Source: an uncultured Oscillospiraceae bacterium (GTDB lineage: Bacteria > Bacillota > Clostridia > Oscillospirales > Oscillospiraceae). From it: a stretch of 64,000 nucleotides of DNA. Positions 7,940 to 16,429 of the stretch are shown piece after piece. The stretch's first letter is position 1, and each line of letters starts with the position of its first letter. The notes under the pieces are model-generated. The model made no database searches. It was not told the DNA's origin and saw only the letters and a program-made list of their open reading frames with translations. Location of the stretch: NCBI GenBank assembly GCA_947581795.1, contig CANPVS010000005.1:1-64000 (forward strand), written 5' to 3'. A program made the position numbers and the translations under genes.

Positions 7940-7966
7940 AGCGGCTGGGGGATGACCCCAGCCGCT
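7940..7966 (+). terminator. hairpin after the TRAP operon
   Basis: AGCGGCTGGGG-GATGA-CCCCAGCCGCT is a perfect 11-bp stem 34 bases past the dctP stop. The plus side has only ATTCT after it, while the minus side has TTTT, so termination in the plus direction may be partial. Confidence 0.65.
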
Positions 7967-8152
7967 ATTCTGGCTAGGAACGCCTGAAATGCGGGGTGCC
8001 TCGCATGGTGCGGCTAACGATTGTCAAGCCCGGAGCGGTCGTCGGGGCGTTGGTTTTGCCGTCAATGATGTAATCTTGCAGAGTTTGATACACAGGATAG
8101 GAATAATTGAAAAGTGCGTCTTTGCGGTATAAGTTTTCGCTTGGGATATAGG

Positions 8153-8464
8153 TTCAGCAATTACAAGTACACCCACGACAACCCGGACAATCAGTATTAT
8201 TCCTGCCGGAACAGCCGGGCCAAAAACGGACTGTGCGGCAAGACGCACCACATCCGCCTGGACGCCCTCACGGAGATCGTCACCCGGAACCTGTCAGAGA
8301 TCGTCCGCTTTGCCGCCGCCTATGAGGACGAGTTTGTAAAGATTGTCATGGACGAGCAGTACAAGCAGATACAGCTTCAGCAGAAGAAAAACCGGGAGGT
8401 CCTGCAAGCGGCCCAGACCAGAGCCGGGGAGATCGACGTGTTGTATGAACGCCTCTATGAATAA
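8153..8464 (+). pseudogene. large serine recombinase (TndX-type), internal/C-terminal fragment
   Basis: About 103 residues match the zinc-ribbon and coiled-coil part of large serine recombinases of clostridial conjugative transposons: NYKYTHDNPDNQYYSCRNS, GLCGKTHHIRLDALTEIV, then EDEFVKIVMDEQYKQIQLQQ. The catalytic resolvase domain is absent, and the frame stops at 8462 (YERLYE) where family members normally continue. The fragment starts abruptly near 8153. These enzymes excise and integrate mobile elements, so this is probably the decayed far end of the element whose other end is at 1-2583, or of a related one. Confidence 0.8.
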
Positions 8465-8678
8465 GGAAGGCGCTGGCTACCCGGACGGAGACTATTGTCT
8501 TGGCTTTGTCGAGACGAAATCGACCAAGGGCAGAACAGTCAAGCAGCTCACCATTGAAAAATCGACGGATGCGCTGCCATGAATGTTGAGCCAGAGGTCG
8601 AGGATGTGCTGGTCGTGTAAAGAGTGGCGAGAGAATCATCGTGACCTCTCGCCATTCTGTTAGAATTACCCTTGACAA
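8465..8678. other. junction DNA between recombinase fragment and truncated GH42 gene
   Basis: No intact gene. The frame ending at TGA 8580 reads PDGDYCLGFVETKSTKGRTV and KQLTIEKSTDALP, which looks like real coding sequence but was not recognised. It is probably another scrap of mobile-element protein. Confidence 0.35.
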
Positions 8679-9968
8679 ATGCTCTCTGATTACGAATGGC
8701 GGGGGTATTCCTTCGGCCTGCAGCCGGACGTGGACCAGTTTGACGCCGCGGCAGCCGTGGACATCACCGGCTGCGACATCTATCACCCCAGCGAGGACCA
8801 TCTCACCGGCGCGGAGATCGCCTTCGGCGGCGCGGTGGCCTATGGGTTGAAAAAAGCCCCCTACCTTGTACTGGAGACCCAGGCCCAGGGCAACTTTGGT
8901 TGGCTGCCCTACCCCGGTCAACTCCGGCTCCAGGCCATGGCCCACCTGGCCAGCGGCGCAAAGGGCGTGGAATACTGGCACTGGCACAGCATCCACAACG
9001 CCGTTGAGAGCTACTGGAAGGGCGTTCTGAGCCACGACCTAACCCCCGGCGAGACATACCGGGAGGTGGCGGCTCTGGGCCGGGAGATGGCCGCCCTGTC
9101 GCCATACCTTGTGGGCATGACAAAACGGAACAAGGTCGCCGTGATGGTGAGCAATCGCTCCCAGACGGGCCTTGCCTGGTTCCCAACCTGCCGGCCGGGC
9201 GAGACGCCGGAGAAGAACTACAGCGACTTCCTCCGCTGGCTGTGCGACAGCCTGTACCGGCTGAACGTGGAGTATGACGTGCTATCCGACGGTGAGCGGG
9301 ACTTCTCCTCTTATGACCTGGTCGTCCTCCCCTGCCTCTACGCCGCGCCAGAGTACCTGCTGGAAGCCGTCAGGGACTATGTGGAAAAAGGCGGCCATAT
9401 CCTGGCCACCTTCCGCACCGCCTTTGCCGACGAGTACCTCAAGATATACCACGACGCCCAGCCACACATGCTCACCGACTGCCTGGGCCTCACCTACGAC
9501 CGGTTCACCAAACCAGAGAACGTGACCCTGACCTCGGATACCATGCCCCTCCCGGCGGATGCCGCTGTCACCGACTGGATGGAGCTGCTCACACTAACGA
9601 CCGCCAAGGCCCTGTGCACCTACCGCCACCCTGTGTGGGGCGGCGTGCCCGCCGTGACGGTGAACGACTATGGCCGCGGCCGGGCAGCCTATCTCCCCTG
9701 CTGTTTCTCCCCCGAAGGACTGGACAAACTGCTGGAGGGACTTCTGCCTCAATTGGGCGTGGCGGTTGGCCCTGTCCGGTTCCCTCTCGTGGTGAAACGG
9801 GGCATATCCGCCGGCCGGGAGATAACGTTCTATCTGAACTTCTCCGGCAAGAGCCGGACCGTGGATATCCCACACCCCGCTGGGGCATTCCTCCCCGACG
9901 GCAAGCCCATCGCCGCAGATGAACCTTTCACTCTCCCACCTTGGGGCGCAGCGGTCCTTCAAAGTTAA
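8679..9968 (+). pseudogene. GH42 beta-galactosidase lacking its N-terminal half
   Basis: The 429-codon frame covers the end of the catalytic barrel and the trimerisation and C-terminal domains of a glycoside hydrolase family 42 enzyme (normally about 650-690 residues). YSFGLQPDVDQFDAA, GCDIYHPSEDHLTGAEIAFG and VEYWHWHSIHN are characteristic. The likely nucleophile E66 (LVLETQAQGN) remains, but about 230 N-terminal residues, including the acid/base Glu, are missing. TGA at 8673 closes the frame just upstream, and no convincing ribosome binding site precedes ATG 8679. It therefore appears to be a gene beheaded by mobile-element activity. Residual expression cannot be excluded, but activity is unlikely. 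Confidence 0.82.
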
Positions 9969-10009
9969 AAGAATCCCGGAGCGGATCATCCGCTCCGGGA
10001 TTCTTTTAA
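9965..10009. terminator. bidirectional terminator between GH42 remnant and ABC operon
   Basis: Two perfect 22-base arms (9965-9986 and 9988-10009) begin TTAAAAGAATCCCGG and end CCGGGATTCTTTTAA. The GC-rich core is flanked by A and T runs on both sides, serving both convergent genes. Confidence 0.9.
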
Positions 10010-10013
10010 ACGA

Positions 10014-10808
10014 CTACGCAAGTAGTACCTTGTCGCTCTGGATGCTGCTGCCGGAGATCTCGGCAAATTTGTCCAGCAGGTCCTTCATGGTGAGGCCCTT
10101 CTTCTCTTCCTCGCCGATGTCCAGGATGATCTTGCCCTCGTTCATCATGATGAGCCGGTTGCCGTGGGCGATGGCGTCCTTCATGTTGTGGGTGACCATG
10201 AACGCGGTCAGGTTGTGCTCCTTGATGACCCGATCCGTGGTGTTAAGGACCTTCTCCGCCGTCTTGGGGTCCAGGGCGGCGGTGTGCTCGTCCAGGAGCA
10301 GCAGCTTGGGCTTTTTCAGCGTGGCCATCAGCAGCGTCAGCGCCTGACGCTGGCCGCCGGACAGCAGGCCCACCTTCGTGGTCATCCGGTCCTCGAGCCC
10401 TAAGTCCAGGGTCTTCAGCATCTCCCGGAACATGTCCCGTTCCTTTTTGGTGATGCCTGCCCGCAGGGTCCGCCGGTCGCCACGGCGCAGCGCCAGGGCA
10501 AGATTCTCCTCGATCTGCATGGTGGCGGCGGTGCCGGTCATGGGGTCCTGGAACACACGGCCCAGGAACTTGGCCCGCTTGTATTCAGGAAGGCCGGTCA
10601 CGTCCTGCCCGTCGATGACGATGGAACCGGAGTCGATGGGCCACACGCCGGCGATGGCGTTCAGGGCGGTGGATTTGCCCGCGCCGTTGGAGCCGATGAC
10701 GGTGACAAAGTCACCCTCCTTCAGCGTCAGGTTCAGGCCGTTCAGAGCGCGCTTTTCGTTGACCGTGCCGGGGTTGAAGGTCTTATAGACCTCTTTCAGT
10801 TCAAGCAT
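10014..10808 (-). CDS. ABC importer ATPase (TrpZ-like, COG1101)
   Basis: A 264-residue nucleotide-binding subunit. Walker A is GSNGAGKST, the signature is LSGGQRQALTL, Walker B is LLLLDEHTAALD and the switch His is in MVTHNMKDA. Length and neighbours match the COG2984/COG4120/COG1101 importer family, whose best-known members take up tryptophan or tyrosine (TrpXYZ). It powers uptake with the permease encoded upstream. Its start overlaps the permease stop by 8 bases. The C-terminal ~35 residues are a short helical extension. Ligand assignment is family-level inference, supported by linkage to tyrS. Confidence 0.88.
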   Translation of the reverse strand: MLELKEVYKTFNPGTVNEKRALNGLNLTLKEGDFVTVIGSNGAGKSTALNAIAGVWPIDSGSIVIDGQDVTGLPEYKRAKFLGRVFQDPMTGTAATMQIEENLALALRRGDRRTLRAGITKKERDMFREMLKTLDLGLEDRMTTKVGLLSGGQRQALTLLMATLKKPKLLLLDEHTAALDPKTAEKVLNTTDRVIKEHNLTAFMVTHNMKDAIAHGNRLIMMNEGKIILDIGEEEKKGLTMKDLLDKFAEISGSSIQSDKVLLA

Positions 10809-11757
10809 CGGAGGCCACCTCCTCCCGCTTCACGGGCTTGGCAAAATACTTCCCCTTCCAATAAGGCACCGACAGGAATATGCCCACGATGCAGGCGGAG
10901 ATGAGCTTCAGGTAGTTGGTGTTGATGTTAGAAAGGCTGATGACCGCCTGGATGACGGCGTAGTAGATGACCGCGCCCAGGGACACGCTCAAAAGCGTAA
11001 GGGCGAAATTCCGGAATATTTTGGAGAACAACGCCTCACCGATGATGACGGCGGCCAGGCCGATGACGATGGCGCCCTTGCCCATGCTGGAGTCGGCGAA
11101 GCTCTGGTACTGGGCCAGCAGCGCTCCGGAGAGGGACACCAGGCCGTTGGAGATCATGAGGCCCAGCACCTTCGTCACGTCGGTGTTGATGCCCTGAGCA
11201 CGGGCCATATTGCCGTTGGCGCCGGTGGCACGCAGGGAGCAGCCGATCTCCGTGCCGAAAAACCAGTAGAGCAGAACGATGACGCCGATGGTGAACAGGC
11301 CTACCACAAAGATGGGGTGGCGGTAGAAGGGCCGCGCCCCCTTGGCCACGTCCTGGACGAACCGCAGGGAGACCCAGAGCTTCTCCAGGTTCTCCTGGTT
11401 TATCACGTTGATGGACACGTTGGCCTTCATCCCCATGATGGCCAGGTTCACGCTCCAAAGACCCAGCTGGGTCAGAATACCGGCCAGGATGGCTGGGATG
11501 CCGCAGAAGGTGTGCAGAAGCCCCGTGGCGAGGCCCGCCAGCAGTCCCACGCCAAAAGCGGCCAGCAGCGCCACCGGGACGGGCACGCCCATGCCGAACA
11601 GCACCACGAAGGTGGCGCCGCCGGTGCAGAAGGAGCCGTCCACCGTCAGATCGGCGATGTCCAGGACTTTAAATGTGATGTATACGCCGATGGCCATGAT
11701 GCCCCAGATAAGGCCCTGGGATATGGCGCCCGGCAAGGCGCTGATGAAACCGCCCAT
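10801..11757 (-). CDS. ABC importer permease (TrpY-like, COG4120)
   Basis: A 318-residue inner-membrane protein with 8-9 hydrophobic segments, of the BPD_transp_2 type (LivH-like fold). Recognisable stretches are VLDIADLTVDGSFCTGGA, FGTEIGCSLRATGANGNMAR and SNGLVSLSGALLAQYQSFAD. It forms the translocation path for the substrate delivered by the binding protein encoded upstream. The ATG is preceded by GGGGG. A strong hairpin separates this gene from the binding-protein gene and may lower its expression. Confidence 0.88.
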   Translation of the reverse strand: MGGFISALPGAISQGLIWGIMAIGVYITFKVLDIADLTVDGSFCTGGATFVVLFGMGVPVPVALLAAFGVGLLAGLATGLLHTFCGIPAILAGILTQLGLWSVNLAIMGMKANVSINVINQENLEKLWVSLRFVQDVAKGARPFYRHPIFVVGLFTIGVIVLLYWFFGTEIGCSLRATGANGNMARAQGINTDVTKVLGLMISNGLVSLSGALLAQYQSFADSSMGKGAIVIGLAAVIIGEALFSKIFRNFALTLLSVSLGAVIYYAVIQAVISLSNINTNYLKLISACIVGIFLSVPYWKGKYFAKPVKREEVASDA

Positions 11758-11828
11758 GGATGATTCCCCCTTTTTGTTTGTGCGGGGGGTGTCCCGCGAA
11801 AGTGCATAATCGACGATAGTATATCAGG

Positions 11829-11863
11829 AAACAGCGGAAAAGGAAATACCTTTTCCGCTGTTT
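11829..11863 (-). terminator. intra-operon hairpin after the binding-protein gene
   Basis: AAACAGCGGAAAAGG (11829-11843) and its exact complement (11849-11863) enclose AAATA. On the transcribed minus strand only TTTCC follows, so it is more likely a partial terminator or 3'-end stabiliser giving excess binding protein over permease and ATPase. Confidence 0.6.
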
Positions 11864-11892
11864 TACTCAACAAAGTACTGCCTTTTTCTGCC

Positions 11893-12861
11893 TTACTCGG
11901 CGGCGGGCTCCTCGATCACGATGGCCTCATAGCCCTCGGGAGGATCGATGCCCAGGTCGGCGCAGATGGCCTCGTTGTACTTGGGGGTGAAGGTCTCGGC
12001 ATAGCCGATGGGGGTCTCGGAAACGTCGGCCTCGCCGGTCAGGATGCTGGCAGCCATCTTGCCGGTGGCATAGCCCAGATCATAGTAGCTGATGGACAGG
12101 GTGGCCACGCCGCAGCCGGCGCAGATGCCCTCCTCGCCGCAGAATACAGGAACCTTGCCGCGGCAGATGTTGTCCACGATGCCGGTGTTGGAGGCGGCGG
12201 TGTTATCGGTGGGGATGTAAATCACGTCGGACTCGTCCGCAGCGGTCTGGCACACAGCGGCCATATCGTTGGAGTCGGAGAACGCGTACTGAGTGCAGAT
12301 GTAGCCCATCTCCTCCAGGTAGCCCTGGACGGTGTCCACCTGGTACTGGCTGTTGGCCTCGTTGGAGCAGTACAGCAGACCCACGGTCTCGGCGTCGGGA
12401 TACCACTCCTGGATCATCGCGGCCTGCTGGTCCAGAGGAGCCAGGTCGGAGGTGCCGGAGATGTTGTTGCCCACGGTGCCGGAGAAATCCTCAATGCCCA
12501 GCGCCACACCGTACTCGGTGACGGAGGTGCCCAGGATGGGGATGTCGGCGGTGGCGGCAGCGGCGGCCTGGAGGGCCGGGGTGGCGTTCGCCATGATCAG
12601 GTCCACACCCTCGGACACGAAGGCGTTGGCGATGGTGGAGCAGGTGGCCGGGTCGTTGGCGGCGTTCTGGTAGTCGAACTCCACCTGGCCGGGCAGCAGC
12701 TCGTTGAGCGCGTCCTGGAAGCCCTCAGTAGCGGCGTCCAGTGCCACATGGGGCACCAGCTGGCAGATACCGACGGTGTAGGTCTCATCACCGGCGAAAG
12801 CGGTGGCGCCCAGGGCCAGGACCATGACCAGGGCCAGAGCAATGGCAAGGATCTTCTTCAT
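11893..12861 (-). CDS. ABC importer substrate-binding protein (TrpX-like, COG2984)
   Basis: About 322 residues with a signal peptide (KKILAIALALVMVLALGATAF, cleavage near AFA-GD). No lipobox Cys is obvious. The mature domain starts TYTVGICQLVPHVALDAATE, a hallmark of this peripla-BP family, which includes TrpX. GILGTSVTEYG- and VIYIPTDNTAASN-type segments line the ligand cleft. ATG 12861 is preferred over an upstream TTG because AAAGGAAA lies eight bases ahead. It has its own promoter and a 19-bp inverted repeat upstream, so it is likely regulated apart from tyrS. An aromatic amino acid is the best ligand guess. Confidence 0.87.
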   Translation of the reverse strand: MKKILAIALALVMVLALGATAFAGDETYTVGICQLVPHVALDAATEGFQDALNELLPGQVEFDYQNAANDPATCSTIANAFVSEGVDLIMANATPALQAAAAATADIPILGTSVTEYGVALGIEDFSGTVGNNISGTSDLAPLDQQAAMIQEWYPDAETVGLLYCSNEANSQYQVDTVQGYLEEMGYICTQYAFSDSNDMAAVCQTAADESDVIYIPTDNTAASNTGIVDNICRGKVPVFCGEEGICAGCGVATLSISYYDLGYATGKMAASILTGEADVSETPIGYAETFTPKYNEAICADLGIDPPEGYEAIVIEEPAAE

Positions 12862-12925
12862 TGTGCGATTTCCTTTCAACTCATATTGCGGCGGGCGCTA
12901 TGCTCCGCCTCTTATGTACATTGCT

Positions 12926-12954
12926 ATTTTATTGCTTTAAAACGATGATGTCAA
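12926..12954 (-). promoter_or_regulatory. promoter of the TrpXYZ-type importer
   Basis: On the minus strand TTGACA (12949-12954), a 17-base spacer and TAAAAT (12926-12931) give a strong sigma-A promoter about 60 bases before the binding-protein ATG. Its -35 box lies inside the inverted repeat at 12945-12990. Confidence 0.8.
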
Positions 12955-12990
12955 TACACAGTTCGCCCAAAAACTGCGCATTGACATCAT
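12945..12990. promoter_or_regulatory. 19-bp inverted repeat overlapping the -35 box
   Basis: Arms 12945-12963 and 12972-12990 are complementary over 19 bases, with two G-T pairs, around an 8-base centre. They begin ATGATGTCAAT and end ATTGACATCAT. No T run follows on either strand, so an operator for an unidentified repressor fits better than a terminator. Stopping tyrS transcripts remains possible. Confidence 0.6.
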
Positions 12991-13029
12991 GAAACTTTAA
13001 CAATTTTGCCTTTTAAAGGTCTGCACCAT

Positions 13030-14256
13030 TTACTTGAGCACGATCTTGCGGAAGCTCTTCTTGCCCCGCTTCAGAAGCACGCCCTCCCGGAGCTTCTCAG
13101 CTGGAACGGCCAGGAACATATCCGTGACCTTCTCTCCGTCCAGGGTCACGCCGCCCTGGGCGATGTTCTGCCGGGCCTCGGAGTTGGACTTGCAGAGCCC
13201 CGCCTTCACCAACAGCAGCTTGATGTCCGCCGCGCTGTCGGTCAGGTCCGCCTCGGTGATCTCCGTCACGGGCATCTCCTCCCCGGATCCGGCGCCAAAG
13301 AGGGCTCGGGCCGCGCTCTGGGCCTTCTCGGCCTCCGCCTCGCCGTGGACCATCTTGGTCAGCTCATAGGCCAGGATCTCCTTGGCCTCGTTGAGCTTCT
13401 GATCGCGCCAGGTGTCCATCTGGCGGATCTGCTCCATGGGCAGGAAGGTGAGCATACGAATGCAGTTCATCACATCGCCGTCGCCCACGTTGCGCCAGTA
13501 CTGGTAAAAGTCATAGGGGCTGGTCTTGTTGGGGTCCAGCCACACGGCGTTGCCGGCGGTCTTGCCCATCTTGTTGCCGTTGGAGTCGGTCAGCAGCGTC
13601 ACGGTCATGGCGTAGGCGTCCTTACCCAGCTTCCGGCGGATGAGCTCCGTGCCGCCCAGCATGTTGCTCCACTGGTCATTGCCGCCGAACTGCATGTTGC
13701 AGCCCAAGGTCTGGAACATGTGGTAGAAATCGTAGGACTGCATGATCATGTAGTTGAACTCCAGGAAGGAGAGGCCCTTCTCCATGCGCTGCTTGTAGCA
13801 CTCGGCCCGGAGCATGTTGTTCACGGAGAAGCAGGCGCCCACCTCCCGCAGCAGGTCCACGTAATTGAGGTTCAGCAGCCAGTCGGCGTTGTTGACCATC
13901 ATGGCCTTGCCGGGTCCCTCGCCGAAGTCGATAAAGCTCTCCATCTGCTTTTTGAAGCACCGGGCGTTATGGTCGATGGCCTCCCGTGTGAGCATCTTGC
14001 GCATATCGGTACGGCCGGAGGGGTCGCCGATCATGGTGGTGCCGCCGCCGATGAGGGCGATGGGCTTGTTGCCGGCCTGCTGCAGCCGCTTCATAAAGGT
14101 GAGCGTCACGAAGTGGCCGGCGGTCAGGCTGTCCGCCGTGCAGTCGAAGCCGATATAGAAGGTGGCCTTTCCCTCGTTGATGAGATCCTTGATCTTGTCC
14201 TCATCCGTCACCTGGGCGATGAGGCCCCGTTCCACCAGTTCGTCGTACAGTGTCAT
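13030..14256 (-). CDS. tyrS: tyrosyl-tRNA synthetase
   Basis: A 408-residue class I synthetase that charges tRNA-Tyr. The Rossmann domain carries YIGFDCTADSLTAGH near residues 35-50, a HIGH-like box in which only GH is retained, and the KMSKS-like loop GNKMGKTAGNAVWL. An anticodon-binding helical domain follows. Residues ~340-405 are an S4-like RNA-binding domain (IKLLLVKAGLCKSNSEAR). ATG 14256 is chosen for GGAGAAAAGGAAC ahead of it; the longer frame upstream is non-homologous. It follows recN by 13 bases, so no room exists for a T-box leader, which many Firmicutes tyrS genes carry. Confidence 0.95.
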   Translation of the reverse strand: MTLYDELVERGLIAQVTDEDKIKDLINEGKATFYIGFDCTADSLTAGHFVTLTFMKRLQQAGNKPIALIGGGTTMIGDPSGRTDMRKMLTREAIDHNARCFKKQMESFIDFGEGPGKAMMVNNADWLLNLNYVDLLREVGACFSVNNMLRAECYKQRMEKGLSFLEFNYMIMQSYDFYHMFQTLGCNMQFGGNDQWSNMLGGTELIRRKLGKDAYAMTVTLLTDSNGNKMGKTAGNAVWLDPNKTSPYDFYQYWRNVGDGDVMNCIRMLTFLPMEQIRQMDTWRDQKLNEAKEILAYELTKMVHGEAEAEKAQSAARALFGAGSGEEMPVTEITEADLTDSAADIKLLLVKAGLCKSNSEARQNIAQGGVTLDGEKVTDMFLAVPAEKLREGVLLKRGKKSFRKIVLK

Positions 14257-14269
14257 GTTCCTTTTCTCC

Positions 14270-15958
14270 TCAATGCTGTTTTTGTTTCCACGCGTCCGCC
14301 GCGGAGAGCTGCTCCCCGGCGGAGGCGGTCGTCGTATCGGTGATATTGTCGCCGCCGGTGAGGCGGGCGATCTCCCGGACCCGGCCGGCCCTGTCCAGCT
14401 CCGTGACGGTGGTATAGGTCCGTCCGGCGCGCTCGCTCTTCTCAATGAGGTACTGGCTGTCGGCCATGGCCGCGATCTGGGGCAGGTGGCTCACGCACAG
14501 CACTTGCCGGCCCATTCCTGTGAGGGCCAGCTTCTCCCCCACCCGGCTGGCCGCCACGCCGGATACGCCGGTGTCGATCTCATCGAACACCGCCGTAGGC
14601 ACCGGGTCGTTCTGCCCGAACACGGTCTTCAGGGCCAGCATGATACGGCTCAGCTCGCCGCCGGAGGCGATCTTCGCGATGCGTCCGGGCTCTTCGCCGG
14701 CGTTGGCGCTCAAGAGAAAGCGCACCTCGTCCGCACCCTTGGGGCCGAAACCGGGCTTGCCGCCCAGGGCCGCCAGCTCGGTCACGAACCGGACCGAGGG
14801 CATGGACAGGTCCTTCAGCTCTCCCACCACGCGCTTGGCCAGCGTATCCGCCGCCTTCCGGCGGGCGCTGGTCAGCTTTTCCCCGGCTGTGCGGCAGTCC
14901 TTTTCCAGGGCCGCCCGCTTCTCATAGAGCCGCTCCAGGGCCTCGTCGCCGTATTCTATCTCCGCGAGACGCTTGGCCGACTCCTCATAGATGGCGATGA
15001 GCGATCCCTCGTCGGTGCAGTTGAACTTCTTCTCCAACCGCCGCAGCTGGGCCAGCCGTCCCTCCACCCGGTCGAATTCCTCCGGGGAAAAGTCCAGACT
15101 GTCCTGCACGTCCCGGACCCGCTCCGCCGCGTCCTGCAGCAATGCTTCCGCCTCGCTCAGGAGCTTGTCCGCCTCGGCGAGACCGGCGCTCCAGCCCTTG
15201 GCCCGGCTGAGCCAGCCCCGGGCGGACCCGGTCAGGTCCACAGCAGACTGCTCGTCGCCGTAAAGGGCCGTGAAGGCACCATCCGCCGCCTCCCGGAGCT
15301 TTTCGCTGTTTCGTAGCAGCTCGCTGCGCTCCTCCAGTTCCGGCTCCTCGCCGGCCTTCAGCTCGGCCTTTTCCAGCTCCTGGACCCGGTAGGTCAGACT
15401 CTCCGCCAGCCTCCGGCGGGAATCGTCATCCATGGTGAGCCGCTCTATCTCCCGCTCATTGGCAAGGTAGGCCTCATAGGCGGCCTTGTAGGCGGTCAAT
15501 TCCTTTCCGTCGCCGGCAAAGGCGTCCAGATAGTCGATGTGGCGGCTCTCGTCCAGCAGCTGCCGGCCGTCGTTCTGGCCGTGGATATCCACCAGCAGCG
15601 CCCCCAGGGAGCGGAGCTGGCCCACCGCCACGGGCACGCCATTCACCCTGCAGACGCCCCTCCCGTCGGCGGAGACGCCCCGCTGGACCACCAGGGTCCC
15701 GTCCTCGGGCTCTATGCCGTTCTCAGCGCACCAATCCAGAGCGGCGTCCGCGTCGAATACCGCCGCCGCGAGGCACTTGTCCGCCCCGGAGCGCACCAGT
15801 TCCCGGCTGGTCCGGCCGCCGGTGACGGCGTACAGCGCGTCGATGATGATGGATTTGCCCGCGCCGGTCTCGCCGGTCAGCACGTTCAGCCCCTCCCGGA
15901 ACTCCACGTCCGCCCGCTCCACCACCGCGATATTTTCGATGTGGAGACTTCTGAGCAT
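14270..15958 (-). CDS. recN: DNA repair protein RecN
   Basis: A 562-residue SMC-like ATPase acting early in double-strand break repair. The N-terminal ATPase half has Walker A GETGAGKS (29-36) and the Q-loop region DIHGQNDGRQLL. A long coiled-coil centre (about 160-360) separates it from the C-terminal half with GGELSRIMLALK and Walker B AVFDEIDTGVSG. Length is normal. It follows argR by 15 bases. In many sporeformers recN is followed by spoIVB and spo0A; here it is followed by tyrS. Confidence 0.95.
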   Translation of the reverse strand: MLRSLHIENIAVVERADVEFREGLNVLTGETGAGKSIIIDALYAVTGGRTSRELVRSGADKCLAAAVFDADAALDWCAENGIEPEDGTLVVQRGVSADGRGVCRVNGVPVAVGQLRSLGALLVDIHGQNDGRQLLDESRHIDYLDAFAGDGKELTAYKAAYEAYLANEREIERLTMDDDSRRRLAESLTYRVQELEKAELKAGEEPELEERSELLRNSEKLREAADGAFTALYGDEQSAVDLTGSARGWLSRAKGWSAGLAEADKLLSEAEALLQDAAERVRDVQDSLDFSPEEFDRVEGRLAQLRRLEKKFNCTDEGSLIAIYEESAKRLAEIEYGDEALERLYEKRAALEKDCRTAGEKLTSARRKAADTLAKRVVGELKDLSMPSVRFVTELAALGGKPGFGPKGADEVRFLLSANAGEEPGRIAKIASGGELSRIMLALKTVFGQNDPVPTAVFDEIDTGVSGVAASRVGEKLALTGMGRQVLCVSHLPQIAAMADSQYLIEKSERAGRTYTTVTELDRAGRVREIARLTGGDNITDTTTASAGEQLSAADAWKQKQH

Positions 15959-15973
15959 CCCTCTCGCCCGTCC

Positions 15974-16429
15974 TTACCGCTTGTAGGCCCGGCGCAGCTG
16001 GGCGCAGAGCCGCTCCGCCGCGGAGGCGTTGCGCAACACGATGATGGCCGTGTCATCGCCGGCCACAGACCCCAAGATGGTGTCCTCGCCCATAGCGTCG
16101 ATGGAGGCGCACACGGCGCTGGCCAGGCCCGGCAGGGTCTTCACCACCACGGTGTGCAGCGCGTGGTCAAAGCTGACACAGCCCTCCCGGAAGATCTCCT
16201 CCAGCCGCCGGGTGGCCTCGCTGGACTCATCCTGCTCGGCCTGGGCATAGCGATACCGGCCCTCGGGGCCTATCTCCTTGACCAGGCGCAGCTCCTTGAT
16301 GTCCCGGGACACGGTGGCCTGGGTGCTCTTCACGCCCCGGGCCTGCAGGGCCTCCAGCATCTGGCCCTGGGTCTCGATGTCCTCCTGGGCGATGATGTCC
16401 AGGATCACGCTCTGTCTGGATGTCTTCAT
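15974..16429 (-). CDS. argR: arginine repressor ArgR/AhrC
   Basis: A 151-residue regulator. Residues ~1-70 form a winged helix (IETQGQMLEALQARGV, STQATVSRDIKELRLVK). Residues 80-151 form the arginine-binding, hexamerising domain, with GSVAGDDTAIIVLRN carrying the GDDT motif. It represses arginine synthesis and activates catabolism when arginine is bound. The start overlaps the nadK stop in ATGA. Position between nadK and recN is the conserved Firmicutes order. Confidence 0.94.
   Translation of the reverse strand: MKTSRQSVILDIIAQEDIETQGQMLEALQARGVKSTQATVSRDIKELRLVKEIGPEGRYRYAQAEQDESSEATRRLEEIFREGCVSFDHALHTVVVKTLPGLASAVCASIDAMGEDTILGSVAGDDTAIIVLRNASAAERLCAQLRRAYKR

Noticed and set aside
8024..8251. 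75-codon minus-strand frame near the recombinase fragment
   Set aside because: It is antisense to recognisable recombinase sequence and lacks a ribosome binding site.
14257..14269. T-box leader for tyrS
   Set aside because: Only 13 bases separate recN and tyrS, and no T-box-like element was seen before the importer genes either.
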